Assembly (NCBI GenBank): GCA_903891335.1
Contig: CAITDX010000021.1
Location: forward strand, 1-16,001
Reading direction: 5' to 3'
Origin: an uncultured bacterium
Lineage (GTDB): Bacteria > Patescibacteriota > Microgenomatia > UBA1400 > PJMF01
Length of the DNA: 16,001 nucleotides
In this document: piece by piece, positions 1 through 7,211 of the stretch
How the letters are laid out: every line of letters starts with the position of its first letter
Position numbering within the stretch: position 1 is the stretch's first letter
Position numbers and translations under genes: made by a program
The notes under the pieces: generated by a model
Told to the model about the DNA's origin: nothing
Database searches by the model: none
The model's input: only the letters and a program-made list of their open reading frames with translations

Positions 1-1
1 A

Positions 2-202
2 AAATTAGATCAAAAACTAGAAGAAAAATTGGAACAAAAGTTTAACCAAAAACTAGCCCCAATCAAAAAAGAATTGCGAAAAATTAAAAAAACACTGGAT
101 GAAAGCATTTCTTTTTTTGATCGAGAGATTGTTGGTCATAGTCATCGTTTGGACCGCCTCGAACATCATGTTGGTTTGCCAAGTGTTGTGCAGTCTGATT
201 AA
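2..202 (+). CDS. 3' end of a coiled-coil hypothetical protein (5' truncated by window edge)
   Basis: Frame 2 is open from the first bases to a TAA at 200-202 and encodes 66 residues of an interrupted gene. The first 35 or so residues are almost entirely Lys, Glu, Gln, Leu and Ile in a heptad-like pattern (LDQKLEEKLEQK, then IKKELRKIKKTLDE), which suggests a coiled coil. The tail is more mixed (FFDREIVGHSHRLDRLEHHVGLP). No family is recognised. That this is the real frame is supported by the charged, low-complexity helical composition and by the next gene having a usable start 10 nt after this stop. The N-terminus lies outside the window. Confidence 0.6.
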   Translation, partial: KLDQKLEEKLEQKFNQKLAPIKKELRKIKKTLDESISFFDREIVGHSHRLDRLEHHVGLPSVVQSD

Positions 203-212
203 ATTAAGAATC

Positions 213-779
213 ATGGTGATGCAATTAGTCCACAAGCGACATTATTTGCTGCGAGATGCGCAGTTAAACAAGCGACAAGTGATTGAGCACACTCCATTGT
301 TTCGTCGACATAAAATCCTCAGGGAATTTGATGAAGCTGAATTGAGACAAATTACTCTCGCTCTTCGTCCGGTAGTCTTGCAGAAGATTGAGGCAAGCAA
401 GGTTATGAGTGATTTCTGGAATCAGGCAAGTGCTGCTATTCAAGATGATTTGGTGATTTCATTTTATTACCATGAGCACATGGGTTTGAAAAAAGTCCTA
501 AACGTGCAGACCGAAGATTGGCTGGAGGTAGATTTTTTCAAGAAGCTTCATCAGGAACTACGTCGCAAGCGCTGGCATTTTTTGCACCCAAGGAGTGCGC
601 TTCGAGCAATGCGCGCTACCCTTGGCAAGCATGTGTGTAACTTGCGTTTCGAAAATATTCATTTGGCCATTGATGCTGTTGAAGCGAATCATTTTTATCA
701 GGTGCACTGGGATATCTCCCACCCATCATCTCTGTCAAAAATGCTGCGTCATTTTATTTTTGATGATATTTTAGGGTGA
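213..779 (+). CDS. Hypothetical protein, helical, His/Arg-rich
   Basis: This is a 188-residue soluble protein that I do not recognise. It is rich in His, Arg, Lys and Leu, with several predicted helices (for example DEAELRQITLALRPVVLQKI) and no signal peptide, membrane segment or clear catalytic motif. The frame is open back to position 99, but that part would overlap 104 nt of the upstream coiled-coil gene and would add an implausible Cys/Val/Ile-rich leader, so ATG 213 is preferred; ATG 219 is also possible. No good Shine-Dalgarno precedes either. The start is 10 nt after the upstream stop, so the two probably share a transcript. The stop is TGA at 777-779. Confidence 0.6.
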   Translation: MVMQLVHKRHYLLRDAQLNKRQVIEHTPLFRRHKILREFDEAELRQITLALRPVVLQKIEASKVMSDFWNQASAAIQDDLVISFYYHEHMGLKKVLNVQTEDWLEVDFFKKLHQELRRKRWHFLHPRSALRAMRATLGKHVCNLRFENIHLAIDAVEANHFYQVHWDISHPSSLSKMLRHFIFDDILG

Positions 780-819
780 TTCGCTCACCAGGTTTCTTTT
801 TGCAGTAGCTTTTTTTGCT

Positions 820-848
820 TTGCAAAAACACAAGGTTCGAAATACAAT
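820..848 (+). promoter_or_regulatory. Promoter of the uracil-DNA glycosylase gene
   Basis: A -35 box TTGCAA (820-825) and a -10 box TACAAT (843-848) are separated by exactly 17 nt. The expected transcription start, 7-9 nt after the -10, falls on or next to the ATG at 857, which has no Shine-Dalgarno, so the transcript is probably leaderless. Confidence 0.6.
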
Positions 849-856
849 CGATCTGG

Positions 857-1480
857 ATGACCTTTACTTCGCTTGCATTTCTACAATCCTCTCTCGAACA
901 AAACTACCAACAATTGCCTTTGGTAACTAAACCAGCTGATTTGGTGCATGGTGAGGGTAACGAGCAAGCAGAAATTATGCTTATTGGTGAGGCACCTGGT
1001 TACCATGAGAGTGTGCAGCGTCGACCTTTTGTCGGTCGCTCTGGTCAGCTGTTGCGTCAAACAATTGTCAAAGTAGGGATAGAGGAAAAAAACGTCTATA
1101 TCAGTAATATTATCAAAGTTCGTCCGCCAGATAATCGCGATCCACTCCCGGAAGAAATTTTGGCGTTTAAACCATATTTAGATGGAGAAATCAATCTAAT
1201 TTCTCCAAAACTAATCGTCACTCTGGGCCGTTTTAGCATGGCTAAATTTTTGCCAGAAGTCAAAGTTTCACAAGTGCATGGGCGCCTCCATAAAATTAAG
1301 TGGCAGGGTCAAGTGGTGTTTATTTTGCCGATGTACCATCCTGCTGCTGCTCTTCGCTCAACCAAGCTGAAGGATTCATTTATCGCTGATTTTGCCAAAT
1401 TACCAAAAGTATTGGAATTCATCAAAACCACCGCTGCTGGTGAGGAGTTTAAAGAAACAGTCAAAGAGGCGTTATACTAA
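857..1480 (+). CDS. Uracil-DNA glycosylase family 4-like, lacking the Fe-S cysteines
   Basis: This 207-residue protein is the size of family 4 uracil-DNA glycosylases, which remove uracil from DNA in base-excision repair. The family signatures are present: GEGN at about 34-37, GEAPG at 44-48 followed by YHE, RPFVGRSGQLL, NIIKVRPPDNRDP, a TLGRF stretch, and the HPAA motif with H161. The family normally binds a 4Fe-4S cluster through four cysteines: C-x2-C before the PL of CPL, one in NxxKCRPP, and one in EACRPYL. Here the matching residues are Tyr and Leu (YQQLPL), Val (KVRPP) and Phe (AFKPYL), and the protein has no cysteine at all. The frame opens at TTG 815, but ATG 857 gives the usual N-terminus (LAFLQSSLEQ) and sits just behind a good promoter. 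The catalytic motifs look intact, so an active enzyme without the cluster is likely. Divergent function is the alternative. Confidence 0.85.
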   Translation: MTFTSLAFLQSSLEQNYQQLPLVTKPADLVHGEGNEQAEIMLIGEAPGYHESVQRRPFVGRSGQLLRQTIVKVGIEEKNVYISNIIKVRPPDNRDPLPEEILAFKPYLDGEINLISPKLIVTLGRFSMAKFLPEVKVSQVHGRLHKIKWQGQVVFILPMYHPAAALRSTKLKDSFIADFAKLPKVLEFIKTTAAGEEFKETVKEALY

Positions 1481-1534
1481 GTGATAGTTTAGAAACAATA
1501 CATAAAAAACAAGAGAATTGTAAAGAAAGGCGTT

Positions 1535-3190
1535 ATGCTCAAACTATTAGCACTGGGAGGCATGGGTAGTGTCACCCAAAACATGTATGTTTATCAGGTT
1601 GATCAAGAAATCTTATTGGTGGATTGTGGGATTGGTTTTCCTGACATGTACATGCCTGGAGTAGATACACTCATTCCCGATATTAGTTATTTGCAGGCTC
1701 AAATTGAGCGTGGCGCCAAAATTATCGGCATGGTTTTAAGTCACGGGCATGATGATCATATTGGCGCATTGCCGTATATTTTGCCTGAATTACCAAGCTT
1801 TCCTATTTATGGTTCACCACTAACAGTTGGTTTTGCCAAGGATCGTTTGGCAGATAAAAAAATTGATTGGGATGTGCAAGTGGTTCCAGACAACAAACTG
1901 ATGCGCTTGAGCAATAACTTTTCCTTCGAGCTGATCGCAGTCACACACTCAGTGCCTGATACGCGTCACGTGGTGACTGAGACGCCCTTTGGTCGAGTCT
2001 ATCACGGGAGTGATTTCAAGCTCGATAAGGCTCCCATTGATGGAGTGCTTTCAGATTTTGACGAGATGAAGCAAGTTGCTGCTAAAGGTATCACCTTGGC
2101 GATGGTGGATTCGCTGCGTGTCGAGCAGGACACTTGGACTCGCTCAGAGTCTTCAGTGGGGCCAGCACTTGAGGCAGAGATGCAAAATGTCAAAGGCAAG
2201 ATCTTAGTTACGCTGATGAGTTCACACATTCACCGCATCCAACAGGTCATCGATGCTTGTGAACGCCTGGGTCGACAGGTGGTATTTGTTGGGCGTAGCG
2301 TCGAGCAAAACGTGACATCGGCTTCTTTGCTCAAGAAATTACATATCCCGATGGGGATGCAGGTAGATAAGAACCATTTGTCTGAAGTGCCCGATAGTCG
2401 CTTGTGTGTGATCATTGCTGGCAGTCAGGGTCAGGAAGGTTCCTCACTGGTGCGCGCAGTCTATGGCGAACATCGCATCATTCAGATCAAGCCAGAGGAC
2501 AAGGTGATTTTCTCGGCCAATGTCATTCCTGGTAATGAAATCAACTACTACTCAGCCATTGATGAGTTATCCGCCAACGAAGTGGACGTGGTGTATCCAG
2601 AAGTCAATTCGGCTATCCACGCCTCTGGTCACGCTAGTTTGCCAGAACAACAAGAAGTGGTAGCAGCGCTTTCAGCTCGTTTCCTTATGCCAATTGGTGG
2701 GGCTGATCGCCATCGTGCGTTGTTTCACAAACTTGTGGCAACTCCTGCCGGCTATGATCATCGCCATGTCTTATTGCCCAAATCTGGTCAAGTGCTCGGT
2801 ATCACCGAAAGTGCGATTAAAGTAGTCGATGAGGTCATTCTCAATCCTCGTGCAGTTGATGGTCTGGGAATTGGTGATGTGGGACCCATAGTCCTATCCG
2901 ATCGTCTGTCTCTGTCCAAAGCGGGCATTATCGTGTTGGTTATCCCCAAGATTGCAGGGCGCTTCGAGCTTTCTGACATGAAGGTGGTTTCTCGAGGTTT
3001 TGTGTTTATGAAGGAAGCCGATGAGGTCATTCAGTTCATTAAGGAAAAAACAGCTGAAATTATTGGTGAGCAACAACAAGCAATCAAAGAAGACGATCTC
3101 AAGCGCAAGATTGAGCGCCGGTTGGCGAAGCGCCTCTACAAGGTGATTCAGCGCGAGCCAATGATTGTGCCAGTGATTGTTGAATTGTAA
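1535..3190 (+). CDS. rnj: Ribonuclease J (metallo-beta-lactamase/beta-CASP)
   Basis: This 551-residue cytoplasmic nuclease matches RNase J, a 5'-3' exonuclease and endonuclease of mRNA decay and rRNA processing. Seen in order: LGGMG near the start; the metal-binding HGHDDH at 70-75; the ligand His in HSVPD (H138); the ligand Asp in HGSDF (D160); the beta-CASP signature SSHIHRIQQVIDA and GRSVEQN; PGNEINYY; HASGHA at 362-367; and the C-terminal domain with VDGLGIGDVG, SRGFVF and MIVPVIVEL. The length is normal. The conserved P-[VI]-H-G-E motif, whose His is a metal ligand, reads PIGGAD here, with Gly at 388. The start is supported by AAAGG at 1526-1530, although the 4-nt spacing is short. The neighbour downstream is ftsK, as rnjB lies near spoIIIE in Bacillus. 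Confidence 0.95.
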   Translation: MLKLLALGGMGSVTQNMYVYQVDQEILLVDCGIGFPDMYMPGVDTLIPDISYLQAQIERGAKIIGMVLSHGHDDHIGALPYILPELPSFPIYGSPLTVGFAKDRLADKKIDWDVQVVPDNKLMRLSNNFSFELIAVTHSVPDTRHVVTETPFGRVYHGSDFKLDKAPIDGVLSDFDEMKQVAAKGITLAMVDSLRVEQDTWTRSESSVGPALEAEMQNVKGKILVTLMSSHIHRIQQVIDACERLGRQVVFVGRSVEQNVTSASLLKKLHIPMGMQVDKNHLSEVPDSRLCVIIAGSQGQEGSSLVRAVYGEHRIIQIKPEDKVIFSANVIPGNEINYYSAIDELSANEVDVVYPEVNSAIHASGHASLPEQQEVVAALSARFLMPIGGADRHRALFHKLVATPAGYDHRHVLLPKSGQVLGITESAIKVVDEVILNPRAVDGLGIGDVGPIVLSDRLSLSKAGIIVLVIPKIAGRFELSDMKVVSRGFVFMKEADEVIQFIKEKTAEIIGEQQQAIKEDDLKRKIERRLAKRLYKVIQREPMIVPVIVEL

Positions 3191-3238
3191 AGATTCGCTG
3201 GATCTTTTCAGGGAGAAGCTTGCCGCTCTAGCAACTCA

Positions 3239-3260
3239 AGCTTGCCAAGCTGCTTTTTTT
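3239..3260 (+). terminator. Probable intrinsic terminator after rnj
   Basis: A small perfect stem, AGCTT-GCC-AAGCT (3239-3251), is followed by GC and seven T residues (3254-3260). It lies 49 nt after the rnj stop and before the ftsK promoter. The stem is only 5 bp, so the strength is uncertain. Confidence 0.45.
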
Positions 3261-3283
3261 CCTCGATAATGGAAGCCAAGCTC

Positions 3284-3320
3284 TTGACTTTGGGTAGTTG
3301 GATGTGTTATATCCTATAAT
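3284..3320 (+). promoter_or_regulatory. Probable promoter of ftsK
   Basis: A perfect -10 box TATAAT lies at 3315-3320, 23 nt before the ftsK ATG. A good TTGACT (3284-3289) is 25 nt away, too far for that box, but stands 18 nt from an alternative -10 TATATC (3308-3313). Which pair is used is unclear. Confidence 0.45.
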
Positions 3321-3343
3321 AATCAAAAGAGAGTCACGATCGT

Positions 3344-5542
3344 ATGGCTAAAGCAAAATCAAGAAGAAAAAAACGCCAGGCTTTCCGCCTAAAAATGCGG
3401 ACTGATACGACCTATTCAATCACGGCAGTGTTTTTGATTCTACTTGGTCTCTTGGTGCTGATTTCCTTCAGCGGACAAGGACAACTCTTGGTTTTCATCA
3501 ATGATTTGCTCTCAGCCAAGCTCGGCTTATCAATGCTATTTTTGCCTTTTGTGTTTATTTCAGCTGGCTTAGTGATGATTCGCAGCAAATATGCCTGGTC
3601 AAAGCCAACCATTCTCTTGGGAACAATTTTGTTAATGCTCGGTACGCTCGGTTTCATGGGCAGTGGTGAGATTGGTGCCGCAGTTTTGGCCAATTTTGCG
3701 CGTTTACTCACTGAGGCGGGGGCTTATGCACTCTTTATTGCAATTTTTATTGCTGGTTTATTAACACTCTCGCAGGCTTCACTGATCGAGTTGGTGGTAC
3801 TACTTTCTAAGCTATTCAAGCGCAAGGCGGTGGAAATCAAGCCCAGTAAAGATCCTTTTGCCGATCAAGTATCGGCTGCAGAAATTGCTCGCGCCAAAGG
3901 TTTCTCCATTCCTAAGTTTGGTTTTGGTTTAGCCAAGAAAGATCAGGAGCTTAAGCAAGGGTCAGGCTTCAAAGAAGGTATCGAGCAAGATCAAAGTAGC
4001 AGTAAGGCGATTATTGAAGATCAGGCTAAGCTTGCTTCAGCAGCTGCTACCCTCGAAAACCAAGAAGCGATTAATGCTCCAAGTATGCCGATGGTGTGGG
4101 ATTATCCACCACTCTCGCTGTTATCACAAAAATCTGGTGGCAAGGCTGATCGGGGCGATGTCAAAAGCAATGCCGCGATTATTGAAAACACTTTGGACTC
4201 ATTTGGTATTAGTGCCAAGGTCGCCGAGTATAATCCTGGCCCTGCCGTGACTCAGTATGCTTTGGAAATTAGCAAAGGCACACGTTTGTCCAAGATTACG
4301 GCATTGTCAACTGATTTAGCCCTGGCGCTTTCGGCTCCAACTGGTCAGATTCGCATCGAAGCTCCAATTCCTGGTCGCAATCTAGTGGGTGTGGAGGTGC
4401 CAAATCGCAGTGCTGAGTATGTGACGCTAAAAACCATGCTCTCGGCTCCAGAAATGAAGAAACACAAGTCGAAACTAGCTGTAGCCATGGGTATTGATGT
4501 ATCAGGCAATCCGATGATTGCCGACATCGCCTCCATGCCGCACTTACTGATTGCTGGTTCAACCGGTTCCGGTAAATCCGTCTGTGTGAATGCCTTTATG
4601 TGTTCGATTTTATTCCGAGCCACTCCAGAAGAAGTTAAGTTTATTTTGGTTGATCCCAAGCGCGTCGAGTTGACTGGATACAACGATATTCCTCATTTAT
4701 TGACGCCAGTGATTGTTGAGCCAGCCAAAGTCGTATCTGCCCTCAAGTGGGCGACGCAAACCATGGATAAACGCTACAAGATGCTGGCTGAAGTCGGAGT
4801 TAAGAATATCCACGACTATAATGAGCTGGCTGGGCTGGCGACCATGCCTAATATCGTCATTGTGATTGATGAATTGGCTGATGTGATGCTCTTTGCGCCA
4901 GCAGAGGTCGAAGAGAGTATTACTCGTATTGCTCAAATGGCTCGGGCAGTTGGTATTCACTTGGTGTTGGCGACACAGCGCCCATCGGTAGATGTGCTGA
5001 CAGGTTTGATCAAAGCCAACGTTCCAACTCGCATTGCTTTCAACGTGGCTTCGATGACCGATAGTCGGGTGATTTTGGATAGCCCTGGTGCTGAGAAGCT
5101 CCTTGGTCGAGGTGACATGCTTTATCAGGCTCCTGATAAGCCCAAGCCACTGCGCGTCCAGGGTACGTTTGTGAGCACTGAAGAAACTAAGCAGCTGATT
5201 GATTTCCTCAAGTCACAGGGTCAGAAACCTCAGTATGAGGAGGAGATTTTGACCAAGTTTCAACCCGGTCGAGTGAGTGGAGGCAGTATGGGGGCTGATG
5301 GTGGTGGTGATGATATTGATGATAAGTGTGTGGAGGCGGCGCGGCTGTTTTTGACGGCTGACAAGGCTTCCTCATCGCTCATCCAACGACGTCTGTCGGT
5401 GGGGTATGCCCGCGCCGCCCGCATTCTCGATCAACTCTATGAGCTGGGTTTGGTGGGTGCGCCGGATGGTAGTAAGCCCCGCGACGTTAACAATAATAAA
5501 ATTCGTGAATTTTTGATGGAGAGGGAGCAACAACAAGGTTAG
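3344..5542 (+). CDS. ftsK: DNA translocase FtsK/SpoIIIE
   Basis: This 732-residue membrane-anchored ATPase would pump chromosomal DNA through the division septum. The N-terminus is basic (KSRRKKRQAFRLK) and is followed by four hydrophobic segments at about 23-43, 60-79, 88-106 and 124-150. A linker to about residue 260 follows, then the alpha/beta motor: Walker A GSTGSGKS at 405-412, DPKRVELTGYNDIPHLL, Walker B with VIVIDELAD near 505-513, and ATQRPSVDVLTGLIKANVPTR in pieces after it. The C-terminal gamma winged helix (about 664-720: LIQRRLSVGYARAARILDQLY) normally reads polar KOPS-type DNA sequences; a Gly-rich stretch links it to the motor. The start ATG has a weak GAGAG upstream. The length is typical of a compact FtsK. 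It is flanked by rnj upstream and an unknown gene 12 nt downstream. Confidence 0.96.
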   Translation: MAKAKSRRKKRQAFRLKMRTDTTYSITAVFLILLGLLVLISFSGQGQLLVFINDLLSAKLGLSMLFLPFVFISAGLVMIRSKYAWSKPTILLGTILLMLGTLGFMGSGEIGAAVLANFARLLTEAGAYALFIAIFIAGLLTLSQASLIELVVLLSKLFKRKAVEIKPSKDPFADQVSAAEIARAKGFSIPKFGFGLAKKDQELKQGSGFKEGIEQDQSSSKAIIEDQAKLASAAATLENQEAINAPSMPMVWDYPPLSLLSQKSGGKADRGDVKSNAAIIENTLDSFGISAKVAEYNPGPAVTQYALEISKGTRLSKITALSTDLALALSAPTGQIRIEAPIPGRNLVGVEVPNRSAEYVTLKTMLSAPEMKKHKSKLAVAMGIDVSGNPMIADIASMPHLLIAGSTGSGKSVCVNAFMCSILFRATPEEVKFILVDPKRVELTGYNDIPHLLTPVIVEPAKVVSALKWATQTMDKRYKMLAEVGVKNIHDYNELAGLATMPNIVIVIDELADVMLFAPAEVEESITRIAQMARAVGIHLVLATQRPSVDVLTGLIKANVPTRIAFNVASMTDSRVILDSPGAEKLLGRGDMLYQAPDKPKPLRVQGTFVSTEETKQLIDFLKSQGQKPQYEEEILTKFQPGRVSGGSMGADGGGDDIDDKCVEAARLFLTADKASSSLIQRRLSVGYARAARILDQLYELGLVGAPDGSKPRDVNNNKIREFLMEREQQQG

Positions 5543-5554
5543 TTGTATATTTTC

Positions 5555-6739
5555 ATGGGCTTGGAAGGAACTTCATTATATTTAGAGCGACAAAAAGAGG
5601 CTAGGCAACTTGCTGTTTTCAATGTATTCCTTCAGAGCACAATCGGAAGAGCTCTATCAGGGTTACCAGGTGGAGCTGGAGATTTATTGCGCCAGTTTCT
5701 CTTCAGAACAAATAGCTTATATGAGTTTAGGTACCCTCCTGAAAGATTGGCTGATATTAATACAGAACGATTGCGAGTGGCTTCGATTGCAAATCAGGTG
5801 TTAGATGTAATTTTGCTGCAGCCATATCAAGCTCCATTGGGTGAAGATGATTATGTAAGAATTAGAGAATCAATTAAAAACTACTATCTTTTAACTGCTC
5901 CCTGTTTAGACCCAGATCAATATCCAAAGGTTTTGGCTGCTGAGAAAATTACCGGAGTTAAGCACATTGGTCGCGATGATGATGGACAGAAAGTCTGGAT
6001 AGCCAATGAGAAAAGTATGCAAGCCAGTCATTTGCTACCTGCAAAAGATCTTGGGTTATTTGAAAAAACAGAAACAGAGCGTTGGTTCAAAAAATATGAG
6101 GGTTTGCTTGATCATGTTTTTGTTGCAGCTGAGCCTTTTATGATTGAATTGATTTTTGCTCTGAAGAAGAAAATTTTGAAAAATCAAAATCAGGGTCAAA
6201 AACCCAATGCTTTTCAACAAGCCCTACTCAAAGTAGACCCATTTTTATATGGTATCAAGATGTTATTTCATGATGATGGGCGAAAGATTTCTCAGCATCG
6301 AGTTGCTCATGAGTGGGAGACGCAGCGAGTCCTGGCTTTGGCTGGGGTAGATGCGCATTTTCGTGAAGAGCCAGTGCATCCAGTGGTTGGTCGTGAATTA
6401 ACTTCTTCGGTCACCAAAATGGATCCAACTGAGGAAAACATCATGCAACTGCTGTTTTACTTTGCAGATTGTGTGGCCAAGGTAGATAGAGAAACCAAAA
6501 AACTTCGTCGACCTGGAGAATTTGCCACAATTTTTAAAAAGCAAAATGATAGGTATACAACCATTTCTTCAGATAATACCCATGCTACTTTTGAGGAGAT
6601 TATTTTTGGCAAAATTTTGTTTTGGCTACAAGATCACGAACTTGGTTTTGATTTTTCCATCAAGGAATTGGAGCAGGTATATCAGACAGTTGAGAGCGGT
6701 ATAGAGCAAAGAAGGCTTGAGTTGGGTTTGGTGGATTAG
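5555..6739 (+). CDS. Hypothetical protein, helical, possible remote HD-like relative
   Basis: This is a 394-residue cytoplasmic protein that I cannot assign. It has no signal peptide or membrane segment and appears largely helical. The central-to-late part, around HRVAHEWETQRVLALAG, VDAHFREEPVHPVVG and then QLLFYFADCVAKVDRE, loosely resembles HD-domain phosphohydrolases, in which a helix with a conserved Asp follows the histidines; a clear HD doublet is not seen, so this is only a suggestion. The ATG at 5555 is preferred. A TTG at 5543 directly after the ftsK stop, with AAGG 4 nt before it, is a real alternative and would add four residues. The gene follows ftsK with almost no gap and probably shares its transcript. 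It appears more A/T-rich than ftsK. Its stop is 5 nt from the 3' end of the convergent tmRNA. Confidence 0.75.
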   Translation: MGLEGTSLYLERQKEARQLAVFNVFLQSTIGRALSGLPGGAGDLLRQFLFRTNSLYEFRYPPERLADINTERLRVASIANQVLDVILLQPYQAPLGEDDYVRIRESIKNYYLLTAPCLDPDQYPKVLAAEKITGVKHIGRDDDGQKVWIANEKSMQASHLLPAKDLGLFEKTETERWFKKYEGLLDHVFVAAEPFMIELIFALKKKILKNQNQGQKPNAFQQALLKVDPFLYGIKMLFHDDGRKISQHRVAHEWETQRVLALAGVDAHFREEPVHPVVGRELTSSVTKMDPTEENIMQLLFYFADCVAKVDRETKKLRRPGEFATIFKKQNDRYTTISSDNTHATFEEIIFGKILFWLQDHELGFDFSIKELEQVYQTVESGIEQRRLELGLVD

Positions 6740-6744
6740 GTTTG

Positions 6745-7148
6745 TGGAGATGGCGGGGTATGACCCCGCGTCCATAGCCAGCTGTCTAAATAATTTCTAC
6801 AGATATAGGTACTTTTTGATTGAAAAATGAGGGCGTTGTAGCACCAAACGATGCGCTCATTCATCCGCGTTTTTTTCTTAGAATATATCAAGACGCGAGC
6901 TCAATACATTCGCCAAGTGACTGAGTTTTCACCAGTTCTTCATGCGTCACTTACACACAAAGGCTGATGCCAATTTCGCCTTAGGCGAAAGCTGGAGCAA
7001 AAGAGAAACTGGCCACAAAATTGCGGACAGCACTCTTAGCTTTAGAGATTAAATCGACAGTTATTGTCTAAATCTTCTTTTACGTCTTTGGATCTGAAAG
7101 ACGATCTGCCATTATCTAAAAGATGGTATGTCAAAGCAATACATCCCC
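6745..7148 (-). ncRNA. ssrA: Transfer-messenger RNA (tmRNA)
   Basis: On the minus strand a tRNA-like domain is closed by GGGGATG at the 5' end (7148-7142) and CATCTCC plus a discriminator A at the 3' end (6752-6745), which pair over 7 bp with one G-U. Next to it, the 5' stretch near 7125-7111 (CCATCTTTTAGATAAT) matches the 3' stretch ATTATTTAGACAGCTGG as the long P2 helix. The T stem is GCGGG/CCCGC. Inside lies a reading frame ending in TAA, with that stop in the loop of a perfect 7-bp hairpin (6974-6990), the usual P5 arrangement. CCA is not encoded (ACA follows). tmRNA with SmpB rescues stalled ribosomes and tags the nascent protein for proteolysis. The 404-nt length is in the usual range. 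Its T loop GTCATAC is unusual. Confidence 0.93.
6981..7040 (-). other. tmRNA tag-peptide reading frame
   Basis: Read on the minus strand from the resume codon GCT (7040-7038) to TAA (6983-6981), the frame gives AKSAVRNFVASFSFAPAFA. The A-rich CTCTAAA just before it and the stop codon in the hairpin loop fit the standard tmRNA layout. The tag is longer than the common 8-15 residues, has five Phe, and ends in Phe-Ala where many bacterial tags end in Ala-Ala. The exact resume codon is inferred. Confidence 0.8.
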
Positions 7149-7175
7149 TTGTTAAAGTACAAAACTTCAACGTCT

Positions 7176-7184
7176 ATTATAGCA
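7176..7184 (-). promoter_or_regulatory. Extended -10 promoter of ssrA
   Basis: The minus strand reads TGC-TATAAT here, an extended -10 element. The -35 region (around 7199-7204) is poor. Transcription would start about 20 nt before the mature 5' end at 7148, leaving a leader for RNase P to remove. It lies 28 nt after the comF stop, so ssrA has its own promoter. Confidence 0.6.
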
Positions 7185-7211
7185 CAAAATCAGTCTTTTT
7201 TCATCTGGATG

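Noticed and set aside
99..212. N-terminal extension of the hypothetical gene that begins at 213
   Set aside because: It overlaps the 3' end of the coiled-coil gene read in another frame, and its residues are a hydrophobic, Cys-containing stretch unlike the rest of the protein.
812..828. Inverted repeat TTTTTGC-TTT-GCAAAAA as a terminator
   Set aside because: There is no T run after it on the plus strand, the stem is A/T-rich, and its right arm holds the TTGCAA -35 box of the udg promoter.
4345..4683. Minus-strand open frame of 112 codons inside ftsK
   Set aside because: It lies entirely opposite conserved FtsK motor sequence including Walker A, and its Ser/Thr/Ile-rich translation resembles no protein.
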